Shown here: positions 28,228-35,676 of the stretch, in pieces | Position numbering within the stretch: position 1 is the stretch's first letter | Layout: the number at the start of each line of letters is the position of its first letter | Assembly (NCBI RefSeq): GCF_943181405.1 | Contig: NZ_CALPBY010000003.1 | Coordinates: 248,001 to 312,000, forward strand | Reading direction: 5' to 3' | DNA: 64,000 bases | Origin: Cellulosimicrobium sp. Marseille-Q4280 | Lineage (GTDB): Bacteria > Actinomycetota > Actinomycetes > Actinomycetales > Cellulomonadaceae | Translations under genes and position numbers: made by a program | Notes under the pieces: generated by a model | What the model was told of the DNA's origin: nothing | Seen by the model: the letters and a program-made list of their open reading frames with translations, nothing else | Database searches by the model: none

Positions 28228-28255
28228 GGTGCGGACGAGCCGGTCTGTACGCCGG
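28228..28255 (-). repeat. Left attachment repeat (partial copy of the rnpB 3' end)
   Basis: 28 bp identical to 35677-35704. Similarity extends to 28267 (9 of the next 12 bases match). On the minus strand it reads as the last bases of RNase P RNA, including GGCGTACAGACC and GCTCGTCCGCAC. It is a partial copy with no RNase P RNA around it, as expected for the displaced gene end left by integration. Confidence 0.88.
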
Positions 28256-28267
28256 CTACCGTTCCCG

Positions 28268-28515
28268 GCTCGTTTCACGGGGTCTAGCAGGATGTCATCA
28301 GGTCTTTCAAAATTGGCGAGATACCAACGTTCCCGGACGATCCCCGGTCCGACACACACCACGGCATCTACCTCGTACTCTCGGAGTGCTGTGACAGATT
28401 GTGACGGGTCAGGGGCCCGGCCGGGCTGTTCGATCGGTGCAGCGACGGTCGCTGCACCGATCCGTCGCCGATCACACCGTACTTCAGCGGGCCCCTCTCG
28501 AATCGCCGCGGATCC
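28268..28515. other. Non-coding left end of the island with a 14-bp inverted repeat
   Basis: No supported gene. 28283-28340 is visibly A/T-richer. At 28432-28462 there is a perfect inverted repeat: gatcggtgcagcga, 3-base loop cgg, then its complement. There is no T tract. It could be a terminator, a binding site for a recombination protein, or a relic of a mobile-element end. Confidence 0.5.
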
Positions 28516-29052
28516 GTGCCCAGCTGCCCGCAGGACGGCCGCCCAGGTCCCGCGGGGGTCGTCTCGTCGGACGAGATGCTCGACCAGGTCGCCCGCGAGG
28601 TCGCTGCACGCCTGGACGCCCACCGCCTCAGGGACGGCCGCGCCAAGGCGATCACGGTCGTCATCGACGAAGGCTGGGCGCTGACCCGATCGGACCCCGG
28701 TGAGCGGTCGGCGCAGGACGGCCTGGCCCGCGCCCGGATGGCCACCGTCCTGCCCTGGCTCGCCGACAACGGCCCGGACGCCAGCGTGCAGGTGGTCTAC
28801 GCGACCCAGAGCCTGACCGGCGACCTGACCGACACCCGCCTCGCGCAGGCGTGTTCGACGACCGTCCTGCTGGCCCGCTCCAGCTGCGAGGTCTGGGAGT
28901 CCCAGCTCGCGCAGCTGCCCCGACGACGCAACCGCCGCGAGCACCTGGTCCGGTGGATGAACCACGACCTCGACCACTACCGGATCGGTGTCAACACCGC
29001 CGGTCTCGTGCACGTCGCGCGCATCGTCGACGACGAGGGAACAGGCGCATAA
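28516..29052 (+). pseudogene. C-terminal fragment of a conjugation-type ATPase (TraC/VirB4-like)
   Basis: 178 codons from GTG 28516. Convincing protein begins at about SSDEMLDQVAREVAARL (28558). AITVVIDEGWAL is a Walker B motif (hydrophobics then D-E), and VVYATQSLTGDLTDTRL is a sensor-like element found in conjugative ATPases. There is no Walker A anywhere upstream, so the N-terminal half is gone. The end (TAA 29050-29052) overlaps the next gene. Assignment to the VirB4/TraC group is from motif order only. Confidence 0.6.
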
Positions 29053-29527
29053 GCCCCAAGGTCGTCGGTGTCCCCGCGCCCCGCCCCTCCTGGGACGAGT
29101 GGGCGCTGGGCATCGCGTTCGCCGTCGCAGAGCACGCGGACTGCACACGCCGCAAGGTCGGCGCGATCGCCCTCGGCCCGGACCACCGCGTGCTCGGGAC
29201 GGGGTACAACGGCTACCCCGCGGGGGCGCCGGGCTGCCTGTCGGACGGCGCGTGCCCGCGCGGGCACCTCGGTTACGACCAGGTCGTAGCGTCCACGGCG
29301 TACACCTCCGGCAGCGGGACGTGCCACGCGCTGCACGCCGAGGAGAACTGCGTGCTGCACCTGAGCCCGCAGGCCCGGTCGGGCGCGACCATCTACGTCA
29401 CGGACGAGCCATGCCCAACTGCCAGCGGTTCCTCGCCGGCGCCGGGGTCGCCCGGGTCGTGTGGCCCGAAGGAGAGCTCAGCTACGCCCCTGGACGTGGC
29501 CTCGGCCTCGCCGAGTTCGCCGCATAG
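29049..29527 (+). pseudogene. dCMP deaminase-like gene with a lost start codon and one frameshift
   Basis: Encodes a cytidine/deoxycytidylate deaminase-fold protein: SWDEWALGIAFAVAEHADCTRRKVGAIAL, GTGYNGYPAGAPGC, HALHAEENCVLH (zinc His and catalytic Glu) and PCPNCQRFLAGAGVARVVW (zinc cysteines). The PC..C motif is split: PCP is in one frame and NCQRF in another. One base appears deleted in the C run at 29414-29416. No ATG/GTG is in frame at the expected start. ATA at 29049, 7 bases after GAGGGA and overlapping the preceding TAA, looks like a mutated ATG. If real, the gene is inactive. Confidence 0.7.
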
Positions 29528-29569
29528 GGGCAGGTGTCGCAGACCACCCGCACCACCGAAGGGCCCGAC

Positions 29570-29785
29570 ATGACCGTCACTTCCGAGCGCAAGCAGCAGA
29601 CCGAGGGTTGGGTCTGGCCCAGGTCGTCGACGACCGCGCACTACTTCGGTCCCGACAACAAGGCCCTGTGCGGACGTCACGCGCTACTGCTCGTCGTCCG
29701 CTACGACGCCGAAGCCGACGCCCCGGCCTCGCCCGACGACTGCGGGACGTGCCGCACGCTCCTCGACCACCGTCTCGCGGGCTGA
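29570..29785 (+). CDS. Small Cys-containing protein of the island
   Basis: 71 aa from ATG 29570, with GAAGGG 7 bases upstream; GTG 29534 in frame would add 12 residues. The pattern HYFGPDNKALCGRH ... CGTCRTLLDHR has a lone Cys-Gly followed by a C-x-x-C, like the other small island genes at 33709-34226. It may bind zinc. No known function; such short genes are frequent in actinobacterial integrative elements. Confidence 0.55.
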   Translation: MTVTSERKQQTEGWVWPRSSTTAHYFGPDNKALCGRHALLLVVRYDAEADAPASPDDCGTCRTLLDHRLAG

Positions 29786-29858
29786 CGCGGGGACTTTCCC
29801 CGACGCCGGCCCCACCAGCGGGTTGAACGTCACCACGACCCCTGTAGGAGTGCCCGCC

Positions 29859-30060
29859 ATGACCGCCACCGCCACGCTCGCCGAGCAGACCCTCGCCGCC
29901 GCTGCGGAGAAGGTGACGCCGAGCTCGCCGCCCAGCTGGAGGACCACGTCGAGACGACCGACCCCGAGACTGGTTGGGTGACGGTCTTCGACGCCGACGG
30001 CAACGGCAAGGCCGCGGTCAACGAGGAGGGCATCTACACCCGCGCCGAGCTCACCGGCCG
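29859..30060 (+). pseudogene. Frameshifted small island gene
   Basis: GTAGGAG precedes ATG 29859. Translation starts MTATATLAEQTLAAAAEKV and then breaks. Shifting by one base at 29914 restores DAELAAQLEDHVETTDPETG and WVTVFDADGNGKAAVNEEGIYTRAEL. A single G appears missing from an expected GTGGAC. The right end is undefined because no stop follows in the restored frame; it probably ends at a rearrangement junction near 30060. Family unknown. Confidence 0.55.
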
Positions 30061-30139
30061 GCTCGCTCACCGGCTTCTCGGCGAACCTGCCCGTGCGCTC
30101 GCGCGGGTGTGCCGTCTCATCGAACCCGTTGATGGTCAT
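30040..30139 (-). pseudogene. N-terminal fragment of an 'FDE-AHPR' island gene
   Basis: From ATG 30139: MTINGFDETAHPRERTGRFA then EKPVSEPAGEL. This matches in pattern the start of the gene at 32359 (MATSRFDESAHPRRGDGKFA). The upstream bases are also alike (cgtcaacaRgcggRc just before each ATG). Only about 33 codons look real; after that the frame runs antisense to the preceding pseudogene. It is probably the remnant of a duplication or deletion. Confidence 0.5.
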
Positions 30140-30330
30140 GCCCGCTTGTTGACGGGGCCCGTCGCGTCCGGCCACCGGCACGCGCTACCAGGTCGCTGGA
30201 GGATGTCCGGAAGTCGTTCATTCGCTCTCTCTCCTGGCAAGGCGAGACCCGCCGCGCACGCGCGACGCCCAGGTCCGCCGCGGCAAGGTGCACAGGCAAG
30301 GAAGCCGGACGACCGCTCAGCGAGGTTGAC

Positions 30331-31215
30331 ATGGACGCAAAAGGAACCGCTCCTCTCGCGACAGACGACGAGGCCGGCGACGTCCGCGAAGAAGTCCAGG
30401 ACGCCGAAACGTCCGCACCAGAGCCACCAGGCCAATCGGCCGTCCTGGCACAGGCCGGGCATGCGCTGCGCTACGTGCCCGAGCGGTTACCCCGCGGCAC
30501 CAGAGTTCTCACGGTAGGGCCCGATGAGGTGAAGGCTTTTCGCGACGCGGAACGGCAAGACGAGCTCTCGTCCTGGCCGATCGCCAGCGACACGTTCCTG
30601 TTCGAGGTGGGCCCTCAGAAGCCCGTCGTGGCTCAGAAGAAGGTTGGGGGCGACGTCCCCGAGTCGATGGAGGATATCGCCAACAACATCTCCAAGGAGG
30701 TCCTGAAGATCGTCGGCAGGGCCGCCCAGACCATGCCCAAACGCCTGGCGTCGACCTTCTCCGTCTATCTGCTCATGCTGGTCGTCGTCTTCCTCGTCGG
30801 CATCGTGGCGGTCGCTGCGGCTCTGGTGAAGGGGTTCAGCGCCGAGAGTGCAGCTGATGCCGCGACCACGGCAGCGTTCGCCGGACTCTCCGCAGTCAGC
30901 TTCATCACCGTGTTCGTCACCAACCCGCTACGAGCAATGTCGAGCGCCGGGCCGCAGTCCGCCTGGGTCCTCGCGATGGTGACCACGTTCTGGGCCAAGT
31001 TCGCGTACTTCAAGAACCAGGAGAACGCGATCATTGAGATACAAGCTGCGCAGGAGGCTCTGGACAAGTCGTTCGAGACGTACTTCGCGAACACCCAGGC
31101 GACGATCTCCGACCCCGAACCGGAGGCACCCGCCACCGAGTCAGATACACCCGCGGCGGGAAGCCCGGGCAATCCACCCACCTTCGGCAGTACACCGGGT
31201 AAGGCGACGACATGA
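30331..31215 (+). CDS. Two-TM membrane protein, first gene of a two-gene cargo unit
   Basis: 294 aa with a soluble N-terminus (1-140, acidic at first), TM1 at about 144-166 (VYLLMLVVVFLVGIVAVAAALV) and TM2 at about 181-199 (AAFAGLSAVSFITVFVTNP). A charged helical stretch (210-258) and a disordered Pro/Glu/Thr-rich tail follow. GAGG lies 5 bases before ATG 30331. The stop overlaps the next gene (ATGA). The layout, cytosolic head, two TM helices, cytosolic coil, is shared by several bacterial membrane effectors. I do not recognise the family. The frame is intact while its neighbours are broken, which suggests selection or recent arrival. Confidence 0.7.
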   Translation: MDAKGTAPLATDDEAGDVREEVQDAETSAPEPPGQSAVLAQAGHALRYVPERLPRGTRVLTVGPDEVKAFRDAERQDELSSWPIASDTFLFEVGPQKPVVAQKKVGGDVPESMEDIANNISKEVLKIVGRAAQTMPKRLASTFSVYLLMLVVVFLVGIVAVAAALVKGFSAESAADAATTAAFAGLSAVSFITVFVTNPLRAMSSAGPQSAWVLAMVTTFWAKFAYFKNQENAIIEIQAAQEALDKSFETYFANTQATISDPEPEAPATESDTPAAGSPGNPPTFGSTPGKATT

Positions 31216-31667
31216 CACGCGACGGCCGCTTCGACGACCTCCCCCAGCCACAACCCAAGCCATTGGCCATCCCCGAATCGTGGAAGAGACAAGTCGACCG
31301 GCCGAACCTGGCGACTCCCCCAGGCTTCTTAGACGGAGGTGACAGGATGTTCCTGCCCGCACCCATCGAGTGGCACGGCAAGCCGACGCTGCCCGCCCAC
31401 TGGCAGATGGTGGTCAGGCAGCCATTGACGGACTCATCGCAGACCGTGGAGATCTCCGTCATCAAAGCGCCTTCCCGCATCCGAAGAGGTGACGACTACG
31501 TCTTCCTCACCGCGGAAAAGGACACCGTCGAGACACTCCCGATCAGCACGGTGCGGTCGGTCGCGACGGTGGAGTCGGTGGTGGAGCTGCTCGAAGCGCT
31601 GCAGCGAGCCCTCGACCTCGACCTCGAAGCCGACAGCGGGATCGACCTCAACATCGAGTTCGACTAG
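31212..31667 (+). CDS. Small soluble protein, second gene of the cargo unit
   Basis: 151 aa. Its ATG overlaps the stop codon of the two-TM gene by 4 bases, so the two are made together. No signal peptide or TM. The first 45 residues are Pro-rich and probably extended; then a mixed strand/helix region (MQMVV-like strands, ISVIKAPSR, DDYVFLTAEKD) precedes a C-terminal helix (VESVVELLEALQRALDL) and an acidic end. Family unknown. A partner or immunity-like role to the membrane protein is only a guess from the overlap. Confidence 0.68.
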   Translation: MTRDGRFDDLPQPQPKPLAIPESWKRQVDRPNLATPPGFLDGGDRMFLPAPIEWHGKPTLPAHWQMVVRQPLTDSSQTVEISVIKAPSRIRRGDDYVFLTAEKDTVETLPISTVRSVATVESVVELLEALQRALDLDLEADSGIDLNIEFD

Positions 31668-31764
31668 TTTCGGGCGACACTCGCGCCCGAGCGGATGGCA
31701 CCAGACCGCGCGCTCAGTCCCGGTAGCAGGCGGCGGCGTACAGTATGTCCGCGTCCCCCCCGCC

Positions 31765-32359
31765 TCGGCGTACGCGGCCAGGTCCTCGCCCCGCTCGGCG
31801 ACGTCGCCTCCCTCACAGGCAGTCAGAGCGGCCAGGACCGGTGCGAACTCCCCGCCGCGGCCCGGTCGCGCTCGACATCACCCTCGGCCTGGGCACGTTC
31901 GGCGACCCGGGCGCACAGGTGGTTGACCAGGCGCTCGTGGTCCTCGTCGGTGACGAGCCGACCCGAGGTCCGCAGGAACGTGTCGCCCTGACCGTGCCGG
32001 GTCAGCGCCCTTTCCCGCGCCATCGCCAACCGAGGGACGGCATCGGGGTCGCTCGCCCGCAGGAGTCCGGGATCGGCAAGCAGCGCCAACGACTCCCCCG
32101 CCGCCTTGCGCTGCCCGTCGCTGGCGGCCCAGTTCGAGGACACCTTGCGACCGGCGCGCTCGACACCGATCGCCGCCCACTGCACGGCGAGCTTCGCCCG
32201 GGCACGGACGGTGGAGGTCTCGGGGTCCAGGCGCGGGACCTGCACGCGCTCTCGCGCCAGAGCGTCCAGGCCGCCGACAGCCTCGGCGGCGGCCTTGGTG
32301 GCGAACTTCCCGTCGCCGCGCCGAGGGTGTGCGCTCTCGTCGAACCTGCTCGTCGCCAT
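31765..32359 (-). pseudogene. 'FDE-AHPR' island gene with two C-terminal frameshifts
   Basis: Starts at ATG 32359 (MATSRFDESAHPRRGDGKFA). The frame stops at TGA 31823 (178 aa), but one-base shifts restore sensible protein: first EFAPVLAALTACEGGDVAE and RGEDLAAYAEAGG after about 31862, then DADILYAAACYRD ending before 31730. Both shifts need one extra G in a G run (G4 at about 31860, G7 at 31755-31761). The body is helical and Ala/Arg-rich. Function unknown. Genes beginning like this are typical of actinobacterial integrative elements. Confidence 0.6.
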
Positions 32360-32391
32360 GTCCGCCTGTTGACGGGCTCCGGCGCTCGCGG

Positions 32392-32652
32392 TCAGTGACC
32401 GGCGCGGCCTGCCTCGGCTTCCTGTGTGCGAGCACGCCGGGCGGCCTCGGCGGCGAAGCCAGTGCACGAGTCCTTGCCGCCGAAGTCGTTGCGGCGCTCG
32501 TGCGGTCCGTGCGGGGTCTCGTCGGTGCACCACTTCGGCCCCTCGGCGGGCGCCGCTTCGGGGGCCGGGACGGCGCTGGGCGCAGGCTCGGCGAGCTCAC
32601 GTTCCAGTCCCCGCGGATCCTGCTCATGGACCGCGCGTGGGGTGTGGGGCAC
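32392..32652 (-). CDS. Small Cys/His-containing island protein
   Basis: 86 aa from GTG 32652. A Pro/Ala-rich N-terminal half precedes KWCTDETPHGPHERRND and CTGFAAEAARRARTQE; two Cys and two His are spaced as in small metal-binding proteins. It lies 32 bases upstream of the 32359 gene on the same strand and probably forms an operon with it. Function unknown. Confidence 0.5.
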   Translation of the reverse strand: MPHTPRAVHEQDPRGLERELAEPAPSAVPAPEAAPAEGPKWCTDETPHGPHERRNDFGGKDSCTGFAAEAARRARTQEAEAGRAGH

Positions 32653-32823
32653 GACGTCCAGGTGCCGGGCACGATGACGCGACGCTTCACCCGCGAGCCG
32701 AAGAACCGCACCGACCGCGCGTTCCTCGACTCGCGCTCGGGTGGGTACGGCTGGGCTGAGGTCGCCGACGTAGAGGAGTCGGCGTACGCGACCACGGTCG
32801 CCGCGCAGTGGACCAAGCCCTGA
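32626..32823 (+). pseudogene. Possible C-terminal gene fragment
   Basis: In-frame ATG 32626 gives about 65 codons: MDRAWGVGHDVQVPGTMTRR then FTREPKNRTDRAFLDSRSGG and YGWAEVADVEESAYATTVAA. The composition is that of a real protein end, but there is no clear start or ribosome-binding site and it overlaps the minus-strand gene. It could be a remnant of a longer gene. Low certainty. Confidence 0.35.
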
Positions 32824-32851
32824 CGTCGCGCATCCGGGCGGGCCGCCGGGC

Positions 32852-33400
32852 TCACTCCACGGTGAGGATCGCCTCGACTCGCTCGCGCTGACCGGCGGTG
32901 AGGTCCAACTTCTCGAACTCGCGCTCGGTGATCGTCCAGGTGGCGTTGATCTCGGCGTTGTTGAAGTCGATGTCCTCCACGTGCCCGGGCACGAGCTGGT
33001 CCAACGACCTCAACTGCACACCCCAGGCGTCGAGGTGAGCGAGGTACGCGTCGCGGGCCGCATCGAGCTCCGAGCCCTCGTCGAGCTGCATCGCATCGAG
33101 GTCGTGCTGTACGACCAAGATGTCGGCCAACGTCGAAGCCGAGCTCGCGGCGACCCGGTTGACCAAGCGCGTCGCCGCGGCGGTCTGATCGGACAAGCCG
33201 CGAGACTCCGCAACGGCCTCGGCCATCTCCGCTTCCGAGGCGTCCAAGCTCGCCTCACCGGCCTCGGCCAGGTCGAGCAGAACGTCTGTGCTTTGGCGGG
33301 ATAGGGCCTGTGCCCAGGCGACGCCACCACCGACTGCGAGCAGGAGCGCGACAGCGGCCGCGGCCGCGAGGGCTGGTCGGCGGAACCGGGAAGTCTTCAC
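32852..33400 (-). CDS. Exported or membrane-anchored helical protein of the island
   Basis: 182 aa from GTG 33400, with AGGA 8 bases upstream. The N-terminus is a basic segment followed by one hydrophobic helix (about 9-30, ALAAAAAVALLLAVGGGVAWA), a signal peptide or anchor. The rest is acidic and helical (heptad-like Ala/Leu/Asp/Glu pattern), ending in TITEREFEKLDLTAGQRERV. No Cys and no known domain. It is the last gene of the minus-strand small-gene cluster. Function unknown. Confidence 0.6.
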   Translation of the reverse strand: MKTSRFRRPALAAAAAVALLLAVGGGVAWAQALSRQSTDVLLDLAEAGEASLDASEAEMAEAVAESRGLSDQTAAATRLVNRVAASSASTLADILVVQHDLDAMQLDEGSELDAARDAYLAHLDAWGVQLRSLDQLVPGHVEDIDFNNAEINATWTITEREFEKLDLTAGQRERVEAILTVE

Positions 33401-33483
33401 GCGCGAATCCTGGCAGAACGGACACGTCGGCGCGGAATCGTCTCCGGGTGAAGTGCGGGCCGCACACGGGCCCGGTCGAGGGG

Positions 33484-33705
33484 TCAGTCCTCGGGCGGCG
33501 CCGCTTGCTCCGCCTCGACCTCGGCGAGCGTCTTCTTGTACTCGGCGCGCAGGTGCATGTCGAACCCGCGCTTCCAGTTCGGGGACACGACGCCTTTGCC
33601 GCCGCCGGACGCTCCGCACGAGCAGCCCCAGTGACCGAACTCGTCACCAGTGCCCTGGTGGCGCCGGCGCATGCGCTCGTTGACCTCGTCGTACTTGCTG
33701 GGCAC
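33484..33705 (-). CDS. Tiny Cys-containing island protein
   Basis: 73 aa from GTG 33705, with AAGGA 7 bases upstream and only 3 bases after the previous stop codon. MPSKYDEVNERMRRRHQGTG is followed by HWGCSCGASGGG with a C-x-C-G pair, then a basic and acidic tail. It is part of a four-gene cluster of tiny genes. Function unknown. Confidence 0.55.
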   Translation of the reverse strand: MPSKYDEVNERMRRRHQGTGDEFGHWGCSCGASGGGKGVVSPNWKRGFDMHLRAEYKKTLAEVEAEQAAPPED

Positions 33706-33708
33706 GGC

Positions 33709-33942
33709 TCAGTCCTTCATCGCGCGGGCGATGCGCAGGCACACGGGGCAGTCGGCACGGTCGGAGGTGACGATCCCGGGCGCCCCGGTCCCGACGTAGA
33801 TGAGGCGTGGGTTGATCCGGATCTTGTGGTCGCACAGCGTGCGTGTCTTGGGCCCGTCGAGGTCGACCAGGTGCAGGACTGTGCCGCGCGGGAGGCCGAC
33901 AGCGAGCAGCTGCAGCGGCAGTTCCTGGTACTCGGCGGTCAT
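33709..33942 (-). CDS. Tiny Cys-containing island protein
   Basis: 77 aa from ATG 33942, with AAGGAG upstream. It contains TRTLCDHKIRINPR and DCPVCLRIARAM: a Cys followed 35 residues later by C-x-x-C. The same arrangement (TRTLCGVK ... CQRC) is in the next gene upstream, so the two are probably distant paralogues. The ATG overlaps the stop of the upstream gene (ATGA). Zinc binding is likely; the role is unknown. Confidence 0.6.
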   Translation of the reverse strand: MTAEYQELPLQLLAVGLPRGTVLHLVDLDGPKTRTLCDHKIRINPRLIYVGTGAPGIVTSDRADCPVCLRIARAMKD

Positions 33943-34226
33943 GAGGCTGCGCTCCTTCTCGTGGCCGCGGCGTCGCAGCGCTGGCACAGCGGCTGGCGGG
34001 CGGTCTCCCGGTCGTCGTCGCCGTAGACGCGCTGCAAGGCGGTGACGTGGCCGACTCCCCGGGTGCTGTGGCGGGCGACGTACGGGATTTTCACACCGCA
34101 CAGGGTGCGCGTCTCGTCGGTGGGGTCGAACCGGTGCGCGCGGGTGGACACGACGAGCGCGGACAGGCTTGAGCCCTGCGCCCGGCCCCAGGAGATGAGC
34201 GGGAAGGTGTCCGTCACGGTGGTCAT
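33939..34226 (-). CDS. Tiny Cys-containing island protein
   Basis: 95 aa from ATG 34226 (GAGGGGGC just before). Core: DPTDETRTLCGVKIPYVARH and QPLCQRCDAAATRR. Similar layout to the 33709-33942 and 29570-29785 genes (T-x-C-G then C-x-x-C). It overlaps both neighbours by 4 bases, so translation of the cluster is coupled. Function unknown. Confidence 0.6.
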   Translation of the reverse strand: MTTVTDTFPLISWGRAQGSSLSALVVSTRAHRFDPTDETRTLCGVKIPYVARHSTRGVGHVTALQRVYGDDDRETARQPLCQRCDAAATRRSAAS

Positions 34227-34498
34227 GCCCCCTCAGTGGGTCCGGCAACAGCATTCTGCCTGCTGTTCGCCAGACGGGACATCGCCTGGCGGATCGAGAA
34301 GACGGAGACGCCGTCCACCTTGCTGGGCGGCTTGCGGTCATCGGCGATGACGCTCTCGACGAACGCGATCGCCCTGATGGCGCACGTCTCGCAGATGGTC
34401 GTCGGGTAGAACCGTCCAGGGCGCTTGTACGAGCCGCCGCCGAACCGCTGGACGCTCAGCGCGGGGTCAGCCTTCTTACGGCACGAGGTGCAACGCAT
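34223..34498 (-). CDS. Small zinc-ribbon-like island protein
   Basis: 91 aa from ATG 34498. The N-terminus MRCTSCRKKADPALS and the later TTICETCAIRAIAF give two C-x-x-C pairs 32 residues apart, a zinc-ribbon pattern. The C-terminal half (VSVFSIRQAMSRLANSRQ) is helical. It is the first gene of the minus-strand cluster and is divergent from the integrase relic; the two start codons share the bases CATG at 34496-34499. An excisionase- or regulator-like role would fit the position but is not shown by sequence. Confidence 0.6.
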   Translation of the reverse strand: MRCTSCRKKADPALSVQRFGGGSYKRPGRFYPTTICETCAIRAIAFVESVIADDRKPPSKVDGVSVFSIRQAMSRLANSRQNAVAGPTEGA

Positions 34499-35545
34499 GG
34501 TCAGGCCCCGTTCCGTACTGCTGCAGGAGCAGCTCGGGGCGGCGGTCTCCGGCCGCTGGGTGGACCCGCGCGGCGGTCAGATGAGCTTCAAGGAGTACGC
34601 GGAGAAGTGGCGCCTGGTGCAGGTGCACCGCGAAGGCACCGAGGCGCTGGTGGAGTCCCATCTCCGTCGGCACGTCTACGACATCATCGGCCACACCGCG
34701 CTGGCCGACATCCGACGGACCGACATCCAGACGTTGGTCCGCATCCTGCAAAAGAAGCCGCTCGCCCCGAGCACGATCCAGGTCGTCTACCGGTTCCTGA
34801 CGGCCGTACTCAACGCCGCCGTCAACGACCGCCTGATCGCGGAGACACCGGCCAAGCGCATCGCGCTGCCGAGGCGGAGAAGTCTCGCGTGGAGCCCATG
34901 CCGGTCGCATCAGTGCTCGCGCTGGAAGAGGCCATGCCGGATTACCTCTCCGCGCTCGTTCCGTTCGCAACTGGGACAGGCCTGCGCCAGGGCGAGGTGT
35001 TCGGACTCACCTGGGACCGCATCGACTTCAAGAAGCAGATCGTAACGGTGAACAGGCAACTGGTCTCTGTCACGGGAAACCGCCCCAAGTTCGGGCCGCC
35101 GGAGACCGATGCGTCCTATCGCGACGTCCCCTTTGCAGACGACACTCTGGAGGCACTGCTCCGCCATCAGGAGGAGTTCGGTGACGGCAGGAACGGGCTG
35201 GTGTTTCACGCCCGGGAGAACGGGCCGCTGAGACGCAACCGGTTCTCCGAGATCCTCGGCACAGCTCGTGACCGCGCGGGGCTGGCGAAGGCATGGACCA
35301 TGCACGACTTCCGGCACTTCTACGCCTCGATGCTGATCTCCCAGAACGCCTCGTACAAGCAGGTCCAAGAGCGGCTGGGGCACGAGAACGCGATGGAGAC
35401 GATCAACACCTACTCGCACCTCTGGCCGAACGATGACGAACTGACGCGCAAGGCGGTGACGGCCGTGCTCGGGGCCGCTCGTGCGGAGCGCGCGAAGCAG
35501 CGCGCGGCGGAGGCCGCCGCGACGACCCAGCAGCCCGACTCGTGA
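34497..35545 (+). pseudogene. Tyrosine integrase relic (N-terminal truncation plus frameshift)
   Basis: The first frame gives GRWVDPRGGQMSFKEYAEKW and LVESHLRRHVYDIIGHTALADI (SAM-like core-binding domain). One base appears missing at about 34872. The second frame then gives the catalytic domain: GTGLRQGEVFGLTWDRID (first Arg), HDFRHFYASMLI (H-x-x-R box), RLGHENAMETINTYSHL (final His and the nucleophile Tyr). The arm-binding N-terminus (about 50-60 residues in relatives) is absent, because the sequence before 34530 does not fit. The gene ends 130 bases from the right attachment repeat. Catalytic residues survive, but the protein is split and probably inactive. Confidence 0.8.
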
Positions 35546-35676
35546 CGGGCTGCCCCGCCACGAGCGCTGCCGCCCCTTGGTCAGGAGCCTCAGTTCCGTC
35601 ACAGCCGAATCGTGCTGTGACCGAACTGTGACTGCAAACCCGCCGAATCTGAGCGTTTTCCCAGGTCAGGCGGGGC
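35546..35676. other. Non-coding stretch between integrase and rnpB
   Basis: 131 bases with no gene. It includes CACAGCCGAATCGTGCTGTG (35599-35618), an inverted repeat with arms cacag/ctgtg and a longer imperfect core, and an A/T-richer part near 35650. This is where integrase arm sites would be expected. Confidence 0.4.

Noticed and set aside
28228-28267. A second rnpB gene near thiD
   Set aside because: Only about 40 bases of the 3' end are present; none of the conserved core of RNase P RNA is found nearby, so it is an attachment-site remnant.
29068-29289. A 73-aa frame starting GTG 29068
   Set aside because: Ser/Thr/Arg-rich shadow of the deaminase-like frame, which has clear motifs.
29978-30517. 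A 179-aa plus-strand gene starting inside the frameshifted island gene
   Set aside because: Only its first 25 codons belong to the 29859 gene; beyond about 30060 the composition is that of a random frame and it overlaps the start of the intact membrane gene.
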